From Neisseria dentiae (GTDB lineage Bacteria > Pseudomonadota > Gammaproteobacteria > Burkholderiales > Neisseriaceae): a stretch of 64,000 nt of DNA. The stretch covers positions 29,894-93,893 of the forward strand of contig NZ_JANIKQ010000012.1 in the NCBI RefSeq assembly GCF_024580525.1, read 5' to 3'. Below the pieces are notes generated by a model. That model had not been told where the DNA came from and ran no database searches. It was given only the letters and a program-made list of their open reading frames with translations. Shown one piece after another: positions 9,037-16,811 of the stretch (position 1 is its first letter; each line of letters begins with the position of its first letter). Made by a program: the position numbers and the translations under genes.

Positions 9037-10224
9037 ATGACTATGACAAAACAGCGGGAATCTCCCGGCTATTACGAAACCGAGAGCCGTATCGGCGGGC
9101 GTGAAGCCTATGAGACGGCCAAGGCTGCGGGCAAAACCGAACTGGATTACCGTCAATGGGTGCAGGTGCGCACGCCCGAATTCAAGGCATGGTTCGGCGA
9201 TTGGCAAACCGGGGCGGTTTCCCGCAATCTGCTGGACGGCAACGGCGAACCGAAGGTGTTTTACCCCGCTCCCGCGCCCGACCGCATTACCGTTACCCGG
9301 CAGGTTGTCCGCACGGAACAGCAGCAACGGCGCATCAGGAAAGAACAGACGCGCTATGTGAAATACGATACGCAGGGGCGGGTGCTGGCGGTGTCGTCCG
9401 TGCCGAAAGACGGGTTGGATGCCGAAACCCACACACGGACCCGTACCGTTTCCGTGCCGGTGGAAAAAATCGAAGCCGTTATCGAAACGCTCCGGTTTGC
9501 CGCGCATGAAAGCCTGCGGACATTTACCGTCCATACCGCCGACAACCAAACCGTCGGTTATCTGTCGCTGTGGCGGGAATTTGCGGACGGGCCGCCGTTT
9601 CTCGGCGACCGTCCCGTTTCCAAACCCGACGGCAGCTACCTTGTGCCGTACAAGGCCGAACTTGCGGAAGGATACCGCGGGCTGGGCATTGCGGCGGCGT
9701 TGTACCGTTTTGCCGAACGGCAAACCGGCGAACCCGTCTATCCCGCCCGTTCGCAAACCGACATGGCCAAAAGGTTTTGGGACAAACGCCGTCGCGAAGG
9801 CGGTTTCGGTGGCTATTTCGTCAACGGAGCCGGACAAATCAAGTCCGCCACCGACAACAGCGGGCTGTTCCGTCCCGATAATCCCTATACCGACGATTCC
9901 CCGTACAGGCCGTCTGAAATTTCAGACGGCCTTTCTCTTGTGGAAAACACTATGGAAAAAGAACCGACACGCGAAGCGGATATTCCGCACGGCGGCCTGA
10001 AAACGGCCAAGCATCACTACCAAATGCACATGGCCACCGCTGATACGGCGGAAAAGCTGCGCTGCTCTTTGCTGGAGCACGCGATGGAAAAAACCGTTGC
10101 CGGACTGCCGCCGGATATGCAGGTGGTGGCCCGTACCAATTTTTACCAGTCGATGGTGCGGGATTCCGTGGAACGGCAGTATGCGGACACCGTGCCGCCA
10201 CCTGGAACGGAATTGGAACGCTGA
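9037..10224 (+). CDS. Polyvalent protein with ART-PolyVal-like and GNAT-like parts and shared tail
   Basis: The 395-aa protein begins with VRTPEFKAWFGDWQ and LLDGNGEPKVFY near residues 45-75. This is the entry motif of ADP-ribosyltransferase-like polyvalent domains of phages and plasmids, but the usual VYHGT catalytic motif is degenerate here (VFYPAP). Residues about 200-260 (YLVPYKAELAEGYRGLGIAAALY) resemble the acetyl-CoA loop of a GNAT acetyltransferase. The frame then runs through a complete uptake-sequence palindrome (9910-9935) into the tail GLPPDMQVVARTNFYQS ... ELER. The protein may be a fusion of two older genes. Its function is unknown; a modifier protein delivered with the DNA is one possibility. 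Confidence 0.6.
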   Translation: MTMTKQRESPGYYETESRIGGREAYETAKAAGKTELDYRQWVQVRTPEFKAWFGDWQTGAVSRNLLDGNGEPKVFYPAPAPDRITVTRQVVRTEQQQRRIRKEQTRYVKYDTQGRVLAVSSVPKDGLDAETHTRTRTVSVPVEKIEAVIETLRFAAHESLRTFTVHTADNQTVGYLSLWREFADGPPFLGDRPVSKPDGSYLVPYKAELAEGYRGLGIAAALYRFAERQTGEPVYPARSQTDMAKRFWDKRRREGGFGGYFVNGAGQIKSATDNSGLFRPDNPYTDDSPYRPSEISDGLSLVENTMEKEPTREADIPHGGLKTAKHHYQMHMATADTAEKLRCSLLEHAMEKTVAGLPPDMQVVARTNFYQSMVRDSVERQYADTVPPPGTELER

Positions 10225-10280
10225 TTCTGCTTACCGCCCGACAGCTAAAAAGCTGCCGGGCCTTATTTTGGAAGTACCTG

Positions 10281-10823
10281 ATGGATAACGACAGTCAAAA
10301 TAAAAGCCGTCCCGTCCGCGTATTCGGGCTGAGTATCACGGAATTAGAAGCCCTGCGCGAACTTGCGCTGAAACGATACGGCAAGCCCAGCGTGTCGCTG
10401 TTGGCCAAAAAGCTGTTACAGGCGCAGCTGGAGACGCCGGAGGAACCCGAAGCGGTCAAACTGCCGCCGCCGAAGTGCCGCCGCCGTATTACCGTGCGCC
10501 TACCCGATAAAGACCGCGCCTACCTTGAGGCGGCAGCGGAACTGCGGCGCGGCACCATTAACGATGTGGCACGCGACATTATCCAGTCGCACATCTACCG
10601 GCATCCCATGCTGTCCGCGTATGAAGCCGATACGCTGTATCAGTCCAATTACCAGCTATTGCTGATCGGCCGCAACATCAACCAAATTGCCCGCCATCTG
10701 AACGCGGGCGAAAACGCATCTTTGAACAGCCGGCAGATTACCGAACTGAAAAAATTTATTGATGCCCATATCGCCAAAGTAAACCATGTGCTGCAAGCCA
10801 ACCGCCGCCGGATGCGCGGCTGA
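10281..10823 (+). CDS. mobC: MobC-like relaxosome accessory protein
   Basis: MobC proteins bind next to oriT and help the relaxase open the DNA. The 180-aa product has an N-terminal ribbon-helix-helix-like section (SITELEALRELALKRYGK) and the characteristic MobC block near residues 120-175: YQLLLIGRNINQIARHLNAG followed by a long basic helix ending RRRMRG. It directly precedes the relaxase gene, with a 15-base gap, which is the usual mob order. A small hairpin (10239-10261) precedes it. Confidence 0.85.
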   Translation: MDNDSQNKSRPVRVFGLSITELEALRELALKRYGKPSVSLLAKKLLQAQLETPEEPEAVKLPPPKCRRRITVRLPDKDRAYLEAAAELRRGTINDVARDIIQSHIYRHPMLSAYEADTLYQSNYQLLLIGRNINQIARHLNAGENASLNSRQITELKKFIDAHIAKVNHVLQANRRRMRG

Positions 10824-10838
10824 CGTGAAAACAGAATT

Positions 10839-11906
10839 ATGACCGTACACAAAAAAATAGACGACTGGTTTCTGGGCTATAAAACCCGCTCTGTGAAGGC
10901 CAAACAAGACGGCGGCCTGTATTTCGGCGGCGGCCGCAGCAAGCCGTCCAAGCCGCTGAAAGCCGGCAGCGGTTTAGCCAACCTGCGCGCCGCCGCCCTA
11001 AAACATCCCGAAGTGATGGTAAAAATCCCCAAACGGCTGAGCAGTAACTCAAAAGGAATGCGCGGCATCCGCAACCATCTGGACTATGTGTCGCGCAACG
11101 GCGAAGTGCCGTTGGAAAACCAGTCCGGCGAAAAACTGATCGGCAAACGGGCGGTAAAAGGGTTTGTCAACGACTGGCAGAAACTGGGTATTCCCGAGGA
11201 AAGCAAGCATAAGGAAGCACTCAATATCGTGCTGTCCATGCCCGAAGGCACACCGCCGGATGCGGTGTTGAACGCCGCCCGCAACTTCGCGGCCGAGCAG
11301 TTCGCCGGGCACCAGTATGCATTCGGCCTGCACCACGACAGCCACGGCCCCGACGAGCCGAAACACCCCCACGTCCACCTGTGCGTACTGATGCGCGATG
11401 AGTACGGGCAACGGCTCAACCCGCGCAAAGCCGATCTGTTCGAGTGGCGCGTCCGCTTTGCCGAAAAGCTGCGCGAAGAAGGGGTTTTGTGCGCGGCCAC
11501 CAAGCGTATCCACCGGGGCAAAACACAAAAGCCCGAAAACAGCCTGCTCCGTGCCATGCGCCAGCGCGGCGTGCTCAGCAATGCCGCCCGCCGGCAGGCG
11601 GAGGAACTGATTGAAGCGGTAAAAAACAGCGACCGCCCCAAACATCCGTTTTTGAAAGAAACCATGCGTACACGCGGCATCGTGCTCGAGCAATACGGGC
11701 AGATAGCCAAAGAACTGTACAAGATGGGGCATAAAACCGAAGCCCGCATCATCAGCAAGCTGGCAAAAGACGTGGCCGGGCAGGATTTTACGACCAAAGC
11801 GCAGAGCCAATACGACAATATCCGCGACCACCGCCCTGCCATCGAGCAACTGCAACAGCAGCTGGCAGCGGAGAAAGACAAGCAGGATAAAGAAATACCC
11901 CGTTAA
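10839..11906 (+). CDS. MOBP-family relaxase
   Basis: The relaxase nicks oriT, becomes covalently bound to the 5' end and is led into the recipient. The 355-aa protein carries the three-histidine metal motif HHDSHGPDEPKHPHVHLCV near residues 164-182, followed by LMRDEYGQRLNPRKADL, as in MOBP/TraI-MobA families. Candidate catalytic tyrosine is Y in NHLDYVSRNGE near residue 85. The protein is short and lacks a fused helicase or primase; the primase function may be supplied by the toprim protein upstream. It ends DKQDKEIPR, similar to the acidic-x-Arg ends of the neighbouring cargo proteins. Confidence 0.88.
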   Translation: MTVHKKIDDWFLGYKTRSVKAKQDGGLYFGGGRSKPSKPLKAGSGLANLRAAALKHPEVMVKIPKRLSSNSKGMRGIRNHLDYVSRNGEVPLENQSGEKLIGKRAVKGFVNDWQKLGIPEESKHKEALNIVLSMPEGTPPDAVLNAARNFAAEQFAGHQYAFGLHHDSHGPDEPKHPHVHLCVLMRDEYGQRLNPRKADLFEWRVRFAEKLREEGVLCAATKRIHRGKTQKPENSLLRAMRQRGVLSNAARRQAEELIEAVKNSDRPKHPFLKETMRTRGIVLEQYGQIAKELYKMGHKTEARIISKLAKDVAGQDFTTKAQSQYDNIRDHRPAIEQLQQQLAAEKDKQDKEIPR

Positions 11907-11972
11907 ATATTACTGACGAACTTCCTTATTTCAATGCTGTCTCATTCTTTCCAATTGAAAAAAGGAGATGAT

Positions 11973-12215
11973 ATGGACTCTAAAGTAAAAGCAGCATTTA
12001 CTGCTGTTGCAATACTGTTTTCTTCCTTGTCATTTGCACAATGGTCTCAATATCCCGCATGTTCAAAACAGTATGAATCTGACCGTGCCGCCTGCAATAA
12101 AATGCAGGGTAGTAAAGCAAAGAAAGAAAGCTGTTGGGCATCTGCATCTGAAAGATTGGCTTATTGCAACAAAACCAAAGGTACTACGGGAACTCCGGCG
12201 TTACTGAATAAATAA
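11973..12215 (+). CDS. Small exported cysteine-rich protein
   Basis: The chosen ATG has a strong AAAGGAG site and gives 80 aa. A signal peptide is evident (basic MDSKVK, hydrophobic AAFTAVAILFSSLSFA, cleavage after A-Q). The mature part of about 58 aa has four cysteines and is rich in Lys/Ser, so two disulfides are likely in the periplasm. It follows the relaxase gene. The function is unknown; entry exclusion or envelope roles are possible for small exported proteins in conjugative elements, but nothing here proves it. Confidence 0.6.
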   Translation: MDSKVKAAFTAVAILFSSLSFAQWSQYPACSKQYESDRAACNKMQGSKAKKESCWASASERLAYCNKTKGTTGTPALLNK

Positions 12216-12223
12216 AGGAATAT

Positions 12224-12523
12224 ATGATGTCTGACAAGCTGACTAAAGATACGGCAATCGCCCACAGGGTGCTTGAGTTGAAGGAAAATCCTTCGGAGAA
12301 AGTGGATGTGTTTATAGGAAATCCTTTCCAGTTGGGCAAGGATGAATGGGCGTGTCCGTATAGAATAGTAGGTGGCGGTATTGATTTAAATTTGCAGATT
12401 ATCGGTGTGGATAGTGTTCAGGCTTTACAGCTTGTCTTCCCCATCATAGATAGTGCCATTGTCGGCACCGATGTACCCCTGCTTTGGGATGGTGAGGAAT
12501 ATTTAGGTTTTACTCCTAAGTAG
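12224..12523 (+). CDS. DUF6968-like hypothetical protein
   Basis: A 99-aa cytoplasmic protein with the pattern of a small alpha/beta domain: ACPYRIVGGGIDLNLQIIG, then DSVQALQLVFPII, then LLWDGEEYLGF. This resembles the DUF6968 family from memory; the match is tentative and no role is known. It starts 8 bases after the previous gene, so the two probably share an mRNA. A GC-rich terminator follows. Confidence 0.5.
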   Translation: MMSDKLTKDTAIAHRVLELKENPSEKVDVFIGNPFQLGKDEWACPYRIVGGGIDLNLQIIGVDSVQALQLVFPIIDSAIVGTDVPLLWDGEEYLGFTPK

Positions 12524-12541
12524 TTGGAAATAAATATTAAT

Positions 12542-12570
12542 AAACCCCGTTCGAGAACGAACGGGGTTTT
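12542..12570 (+). terminator. Strong terminator upstream of the modification genes
   Basis: A 12-bp stem (AAACCCCGTTCG with CGAACGGGGTTT) with a 4-base loop and a TTTTATTTTTT tail. It separates the preceding small genes from the methyltransferase group. Confidence 0.85.
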
Positions 12571-12587
12571 ATTTTTTGGTGGGAATA

Positions 12588-13571
12588 ATGAAAATCAAGA
12601 ATACCTTGTTTACCGGCGACTGCCGGCAGATTCTGCCCGAACTGGCTTCACAGGGGGTGAAAGTGCAAACCTGCATTACCTCGCCGCCGTATTACGGCCT
12701 GCGCGATTACGGCTGCACCGGGCAAATCGGCTTGGAGCCGACCGTAGCCGAATATGTCGATAACTTGGTGCAAGTATTCCGCCTGGTGCGCGACGTGCTG
12801 GCAGACGACGGCACCTTATGGCTCAACCTCGGCGACAGCTATGCGGGTAGCGGCAAAGGCCGCAATGCCGACGGCAGCCCGTTTGCCGGGCATCAGAATT
12901 CGTTTCAGACCGCCACTCAATTGAAAGGCCGTCTGAAAACCACACCGCTTTCAGACGGCCTGAAAGCCAAAGACTTGATCGGTATCCCGTGGCGGGTGGC
13001 TTTGGCGTTGCAGGCCGACGGCTGGTATCTGCGCCAAGACATCATTTGGCACAAAACCAACCCCATGCCCGAATCCGTAACCGACCGCTGCGTCCGTTCA
13101 CACGAATATCTCTTCTTGTTATCCAAAAACAGCCGTTACTACTTCGATCACGAAGCCATCAGGGAGCCGTCGGACAGTTACCACCGCCCCGGTGCCGGCA
13201 GGCAGCACGACTTCTGCCGCACCAGCGGCAAATACACTCAAAAACCCAATCCCGGCCAAAGCATGACCCAGCACCGCAGCAACCGCGAGCACACCCCCGC
13301 GCGTCCGCAGCGGAACAAACGCAGCGTATGGCCGGTTTCTACCGTTGCCGCCCGCCACGACCATTTGGCGGCTTTCCCGCCGAAACTGATCGAGCCTTGT
13401 ATTTTGGCCGGTTCACGCGCGGATGATTTGGTGCTCGACCCGTTTTCAGGGAGCGGCACGGTGGCGGAAACGGCCAACCGCTTGGGGCGGCGGTGGGTAG
13501 GTATTGAGTTAAACCCCGCCTTTACTGCCTTGCATGAACAACGGACGGCACAGCAGGCAATCGGTTTTTAA
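12588..13571 (+). CDS. Beta-class DNA methyltransferase (N4-cytosine or N6-adenine)
   Basis: The 327-aa protein has the motif order of beta-class amino methyltransferases: catalytic TSPPYYGLRDYG near residue 31, a variable target-recognition middle, and the SAM-binding DPFSGSGT near residue 285, followed by GRRWVGIELNP. SPPY favours N4-cytosine, but adenine methylation is possible. An inverted uptake-sequence pair lies inside the reading frame (12926-12962). No restriction enzyme is adjacent. It starts an operon with the DUF5131 and C5 methyltransferase genes, so protection of the element against host restriction is the most likely role. Confidence 0.88.
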   Translation: MKIKNTLFTGDCRQILPELASQGVKVQTCITSPPYYGLRDYGCTGQIGLEPTVAEYVDNLVQVFRLVRDVLADDGTLWLNLGDSYAGSGKGRNADGSPFAGHQNSFQTATQLKGRLKTTPLSDGLKAKDLIGIPWRVALALQADGWYLRQDIIWHKTNPMPESVTDRCVRSHEYLFLLSKNSRYYFDHEAIREPSDSYHRPGAGRQHDFCRTSGKYTQKPNPGQSMTQHRSNREHTPARPQRNKRSVWPVSTVAARHDHLAAFPPKLIEPCILAGSRADDLVLDPFSGSGTVAETANRLGRRWVGIELNPAFTALHEQRTAQQAIGF

Positions 13572-13587
13572 TATTGGAAAATTTTTT

Positions 13588-14337
13588 ATGGCCAACAGCA
13601 ATATCGAATGGACGGAACAGGCATGGAACCCCATAACCGGCTGCATCAAAATTTCGCCCGGATGCAAAAACTGCTACGCCGAAACAATGGCAAAACGGCT
13701 TCAGTCAATGGGAGCGGCCGGTTATGAAAACGGTTTTGCCCTTACCCTGATGGAAGGCCGTCTGAAAGAACCTGCCGACAGAAAAAAGCCGGCGGTTTAT
13801 TTTGTGAACTCCATGTCCGATACGTTTCACGAAGACGTGCCGTTTACCTACATCGACCGCATTTTTGAAACTATCCGGCAAACACCGCAGCACACCTATC
13901 AGATTCTGACCAAACGGGCGGAGCGGATGGCCGAATACTTCCGCTCCCGTTCCATACCGGAAAACGTATGGCTCGGTGTATCGGTGGAAGACCGCCGCTA
14001 CGGGCTGCCGCGAATAGATGTGCTGCGGCATATCCCCGCCACCGTCCGTTTCATCTCCGCCGAACCGCTGCTGGAAGATTTGGGCAAGCTCAATCTGACG
14101 GGAATCGATTGGGTCATCGTAGGCGGGGAATCCGGCTCCAAAGCAAGACAGATGCAGGCCGTGTGGGTAGAAAACATTCTGCGGCAATGCGAGGCCGCCG
14201 GAACCGCATTCTTCTTCAAACAATGGGGTAGTTGGGGAGCGGACGGCATCAAACGCAGCAAACGTGCCAACGGTTGCCTGCTCAACGGAAGTGTCCGGCA
14301 GGAATTTCCCATGCCTTTACGCAGGAAGTCAAAATGA
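13588..14337 (+). CDS. DUF5131 (phage Gp37/Gp68 family) radical-SAM-like protein
   Basis: The 249-aa protein has a cysteine cluster GCIKISPGCKNCYAE near residues 18-32 that suits a 4Fe-4S radical-SAM site, then VNSMSDTFHEDVP, YQILTKRAERM, WLGVSVEDRR, RFISAEPLLEDLG and VIVGGESGSKARQM. These blocks define the phage Gp37/Gp68 family, whose reaction is not known to me. It starts 16 bases after one DNA methyltransferase and overlaps the next by four bases (ATGA), so the three are translated together. I infer a role in DNA modification from this context only. Confidence 0.85.
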   Translation: MANSNIEWTEQAWNPITGCIKISPGCKNCYAETMAKRLQSMGAAGYENGFALTLMEGRLKEPADRKKPAVYFVNSMSDTFHEDVPFTYIDRIFETIRQTPQHTYQILTKRAERMAEYFRSRSIPENVWLGVSVEDRRYGLPRIDVLRHIPATVRFISAEPLLEDLGKLNLTGIDWVIVGGESGSKARQMQAVWVENILRQCEAAGTAFFFKQWGSWGADGIKRSKRANGCLLNGSVRQEFPMPLRRKSK

Positions 14338-16031
14338 CCAAACAATACACATTAGACTTGAGATACAAACAAATCGGCGACCTGTTCGCCGGCGGCGGCG
14401 GAGCAAGCTGCGCTATCGAACAGGCTACCGGAATGTATGTGGATTTTGCAGTTAACCACGATGAGCAGGCCATTTCCATGCACACGGCCAACCACCCGCA
14501 AACCATACACTACCAAACCGACGTGTACGAGGTTGACCCGTATTTGGCCTGTCGCGGCCGTCCCGTCGGCCTGCTGCATCTCAGCCCCGACTGCACGCAC
14601 CACAGCCAAGCCGCAGGCGGCCAGCCGCGCGACAACGCAACCCGTTCTTTGAGTTGGGTGGGCAAACGCTGGGCGGCTCAGGTGCGGCCGGACATCATCA
14701 CGCTGGAGAACGTCGAGCAGATCACCCGTTGGGGCCGGTTGGTGGCCAAACGCGATAAAGCCACCGGCCGTGTAATCAAACTGGACAAAACCGTCGCCGC
14801 CCCCGGCGAACGGGTACCGGTGCAGCAACAATATTTGGTGCCCGACCCCAAACACGCGGGGGAACGGTGGCGGAAGTTTGTGCGCGAGCTGGAAAAGCTC
14901 GGCTACACCGTGGAGTGGCGGACGCTGGTTGCTGCCGACTATGGCGCACCCACTACCCGCAAACGGTTGTTTATGGTTGCCCGTTGCGACGGTCAGCCGA
15001 TTGTGTGGCCAGAACCGACGCACCATAAAAACCCGAAAAAGGGGCAGAAAAAATGGCGTGCCGCCGCCGAATGTATTGATTGGTCCGTGCCCGGCAAGTC
15101 CATCTTCGGGCGTGAAAAACCGCTGGCCGAAGCCACCATGCGCCGGATTGCCAAGGGTGTCAAAAAGTTTGTTTTGGGTAATCCGAATCCGTTTATCGTG
15201 CCGATTGCCCATTACAACGGTTCCGAGCCGGTGCACGATGCCACCGAACCGCTACGAACCATTACGGCATATCCCAAGGGTGGCAGTTTTTCCGTAGTTT
15301 CCCCCATACTGGTTAACGCCGCCCACGGCGAAGGCAGCGGCCGCACCAAACGGCGCGGTATCGGCAGCCGGGATATTACCGATGCCCTCGGCACCGTAAC
15401 CGCCTCCGGCTGTGGCGGCCACGCGGTGGCTGGGGCCTATCTGATGCAGGCCAACGGCGGCTACAATGCCATTCACGGCAAAGACGCTGCCGAACCGATG
15501 ACCACCATTACCAACAGCGGCAGCCAGCAGCAATTGGTATCCGCCTGTCTGATACGGCAATTCGGTGCCAGCACCGGCAGCGACATCGCCGCGCCTATGG
15601 GTACGGTGATGACCGACGGCGGCGGCGGTAAAACGTCGTTGGCCATCTGTGAGCTGGGGAGTGCGGAGGAGCGCGCACTCAAGGTGGCCGCGTTCCTGAT
15701 TAACTACTACGGCAATGGCGACGCCCGCGATCTGACTGCGCCGATGGACACGCTGACAACCAAAGACCGTTTGGCTTTGGTTACCGTATATATCAACCGG
15801 CAACCGTACTACATCGTGGACATCACGCTGCGGATGTTGCTGCCGAAAGAGTTATTCAAAGCTCAGGGTTTTCCTGACGACTACATCTTCGACCGCGACC
15901 ATACGGGCAAACCGCTGACCAAAACCGCCCAGGTGCGGATGTGCGGCAACTCCGTATCACCGCCGCCGATGGCCGCGCTGATACGCGCCAACTGGCGGCC
16001 CGAGCCGGCCGAAATGGCCTGTGCCGCTTAG
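14334..16031 (+). CDS. DNA C5-cytosine methyltransferase with repeat-containing target domain
   Basis: The 565-aa protein has the C5 methyltransferase motifs: I (GDLFAGGGGAS near 14), IV with the nucleophile cysteine in an unusual form (LSPDCTHHSQA near 83 instead of PCQ), VI (ENVEQ near 124), VIII (TTRKRLFMVARC near 206) and X (CGNSVSPP near 536). Between VIII and X, about residues 300-480 hold five degenerate repeats of the type D-x-A-x-P-[LM]-x-T-[IVL]-[TM]. It is translationally coupled to the DUF5131 gene. Methylation probably protects the element DNA during or after transfer. Confidence 0.9.
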   Translation: MTKQYTLDLRYKQIGDLFAGGGGASCAIEQATGMYVDFAVNHDEQAISMHTANHPQTIHYQTDVYEVDPYLACRGRPVGLLHLSPDCTHHSQAAGGQPRDNATRSLSWVGKRWAAQVRPDIITLENVEQITRWGRLVAKRDKATGRVIKLDKTVAAPGERVPVQQQYLVPDPKHAGERWRKFVRELEKLGYTVEWRTLVAADYGAPTTRKRLFMVARCDGQPIVWPEPTHHKNPKKGQKKWRAAAECIDWSVPGKSIFGREKPLAEATMRRIAKGVKKFVLGNPNPFIVPIAHYNGSEPVHDATEPLRTITAYPKGGSFSVVSPILVNAAHGEGSGRTKRRGIGSRDITDALGTVTASGCGGHAVAGAYLMQANGGYNAIHGKDAAEPMTTITNSGSQQQLVSACLIRQFGASTGSDIAAPMGTVMTDGGGGKTSLAICELGSAEERALKVAAFLINYYGNGDARDLTAPMDTLTTKDRLALVTVYINRQPYYIVDITLRMLLPKELFKAQGFPDDYIFDRDHTGKPLTKTAQVRMCGNSVSPPPMAALIRANWRPEPAEMACAA

Positions 16032-16063
16032 GTCGGATACCTACAAATATGGAAAGGAAAAAT

Positions 16064-16414
16064 ATGATAGGTAAAACAGATAACGAATCAGAAAACAGGC
16101 GGATACTGCCTGATTCTGCGCTGTGGCTGCTCATCGTCTTAAATGCTTTGTTTGTTCTGCTGTTCCTGGTAATTGCAGCCTACACCTTCTACGCCGTTAT
16201 TCTTTCGGTCAGGGCGGCTGATTCCCCCGTCTTTCAATCCGGATTGTTGGATAATTTAGTGATTGCATTGGTCGTATTTGGGTTTCCCGTTGCGCTGCTG
16301 AATGCCGCAGCAGAGCGGTGGCAGTACGGCCGTCTGAAGTTATCCACCATATTGCCTTTGGCAGCCAGTTCGCTGCTTTTTGTTGTCTATATCTGCTTGA
16401 TAATCACCAACTAA
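16064..16414 (+). CDS. Small integral membrane protein, unknown
   Basis: A 116-aa protein with three or four hydrophobic helices (about residues 19-45, 62-82 and 93-115). The ATG after GGAAAGGA is preferred over an in-frame ATG 15 bases upstream that has no ribosome site. It follows the methyltransferase operon and ends before a strong terminator. No family is recognised. Confidence 0.6.
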   Translation: MIGKTDNESENRRILPDSALWLLIVLNALFVLLFLVIAAYTFYAVILSVRAADSPVFQSGLLDNLVIALVVFGFPVALLNAAAERWQYGRLKLSTILPLAASSLLFVVYICLIITN

Positions 16415-16430
16415 GTTAATATCATCTATC

Positions 16431-16476
16431 GCCCCGCCGCAGCGCAAATTCATGTGCTGCGGCGGGGCTTTTTTTG
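16431..16476 (+). terminator. Strong terminator
   Basis: GCCCCGCCGCAGC pairs with GCTGCGGCGGGGC, followed by seven T residues. It closes the methyltransferase and membrane-protein operon and isolates the zeta-toxin pair. Confidence 0.9.
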
Positions 16477-16568
16477 TTTTTGGCGGATGCAAAGCGTATC
16501 GTTTTCAACAGATTAGTCGTATATGGTATAATCAGCACCAGTAAAACTTTGCAACAGGAGAACCGGTG

Positions 16569-16808
16569 ATGTGCACCTTGATGCAAAAAGACGCACTGAT
16601 CGAACGTGTGGCGTCGGTGCAGGCTTTGATTGCCCGCAAAACCCCGCGCACCGGAAAGCGTTCCGCAGACCAAGACAGAATCGTTTCGTTGCGCCGTTTC
16701 CTTTATGCTTCGGCCCCCGAAAGCATAGACTTTGAGGCTGTGGCAGATGAATGTAACGCTCTCCATCAAAAATATTCGGCGTTGCCAAAATTGGAAGCGG
16801 CCGCATAA
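16569..16808 (+). CDS. Probable antitoxin partner of the zeta toxin
   Basis: A 79-aa, mostly helical, hydrophilic protein directly upstream of the zeta toxin with a 3-base gap. The start ATG lies 9 bases after CAGGAG. It does not look like classical epsilon or PezA antitoxins: there is no HTH, only helices such as KDALIERVASVQALIARK. Position, size and coupling suggest that it neutralises the toxin. This is inference from context; a different small chaperone-like role for a translocated toxin is also possible. Confidence 0.6.
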   Translation: MCTLMQKDALIERVASVQALIARKTPRTGKRSADQDRIVSLRRFLYASAPESIDFEAVADECNALHQKYSALPKLEAAA

Positions 16809-16811
16809 ATA

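Noticed and set aside
11049..11881. Minus-strand frames opposite the relaxase
   Set aside because: Antisense shadows of a gene with clear MOBP histidine motif.
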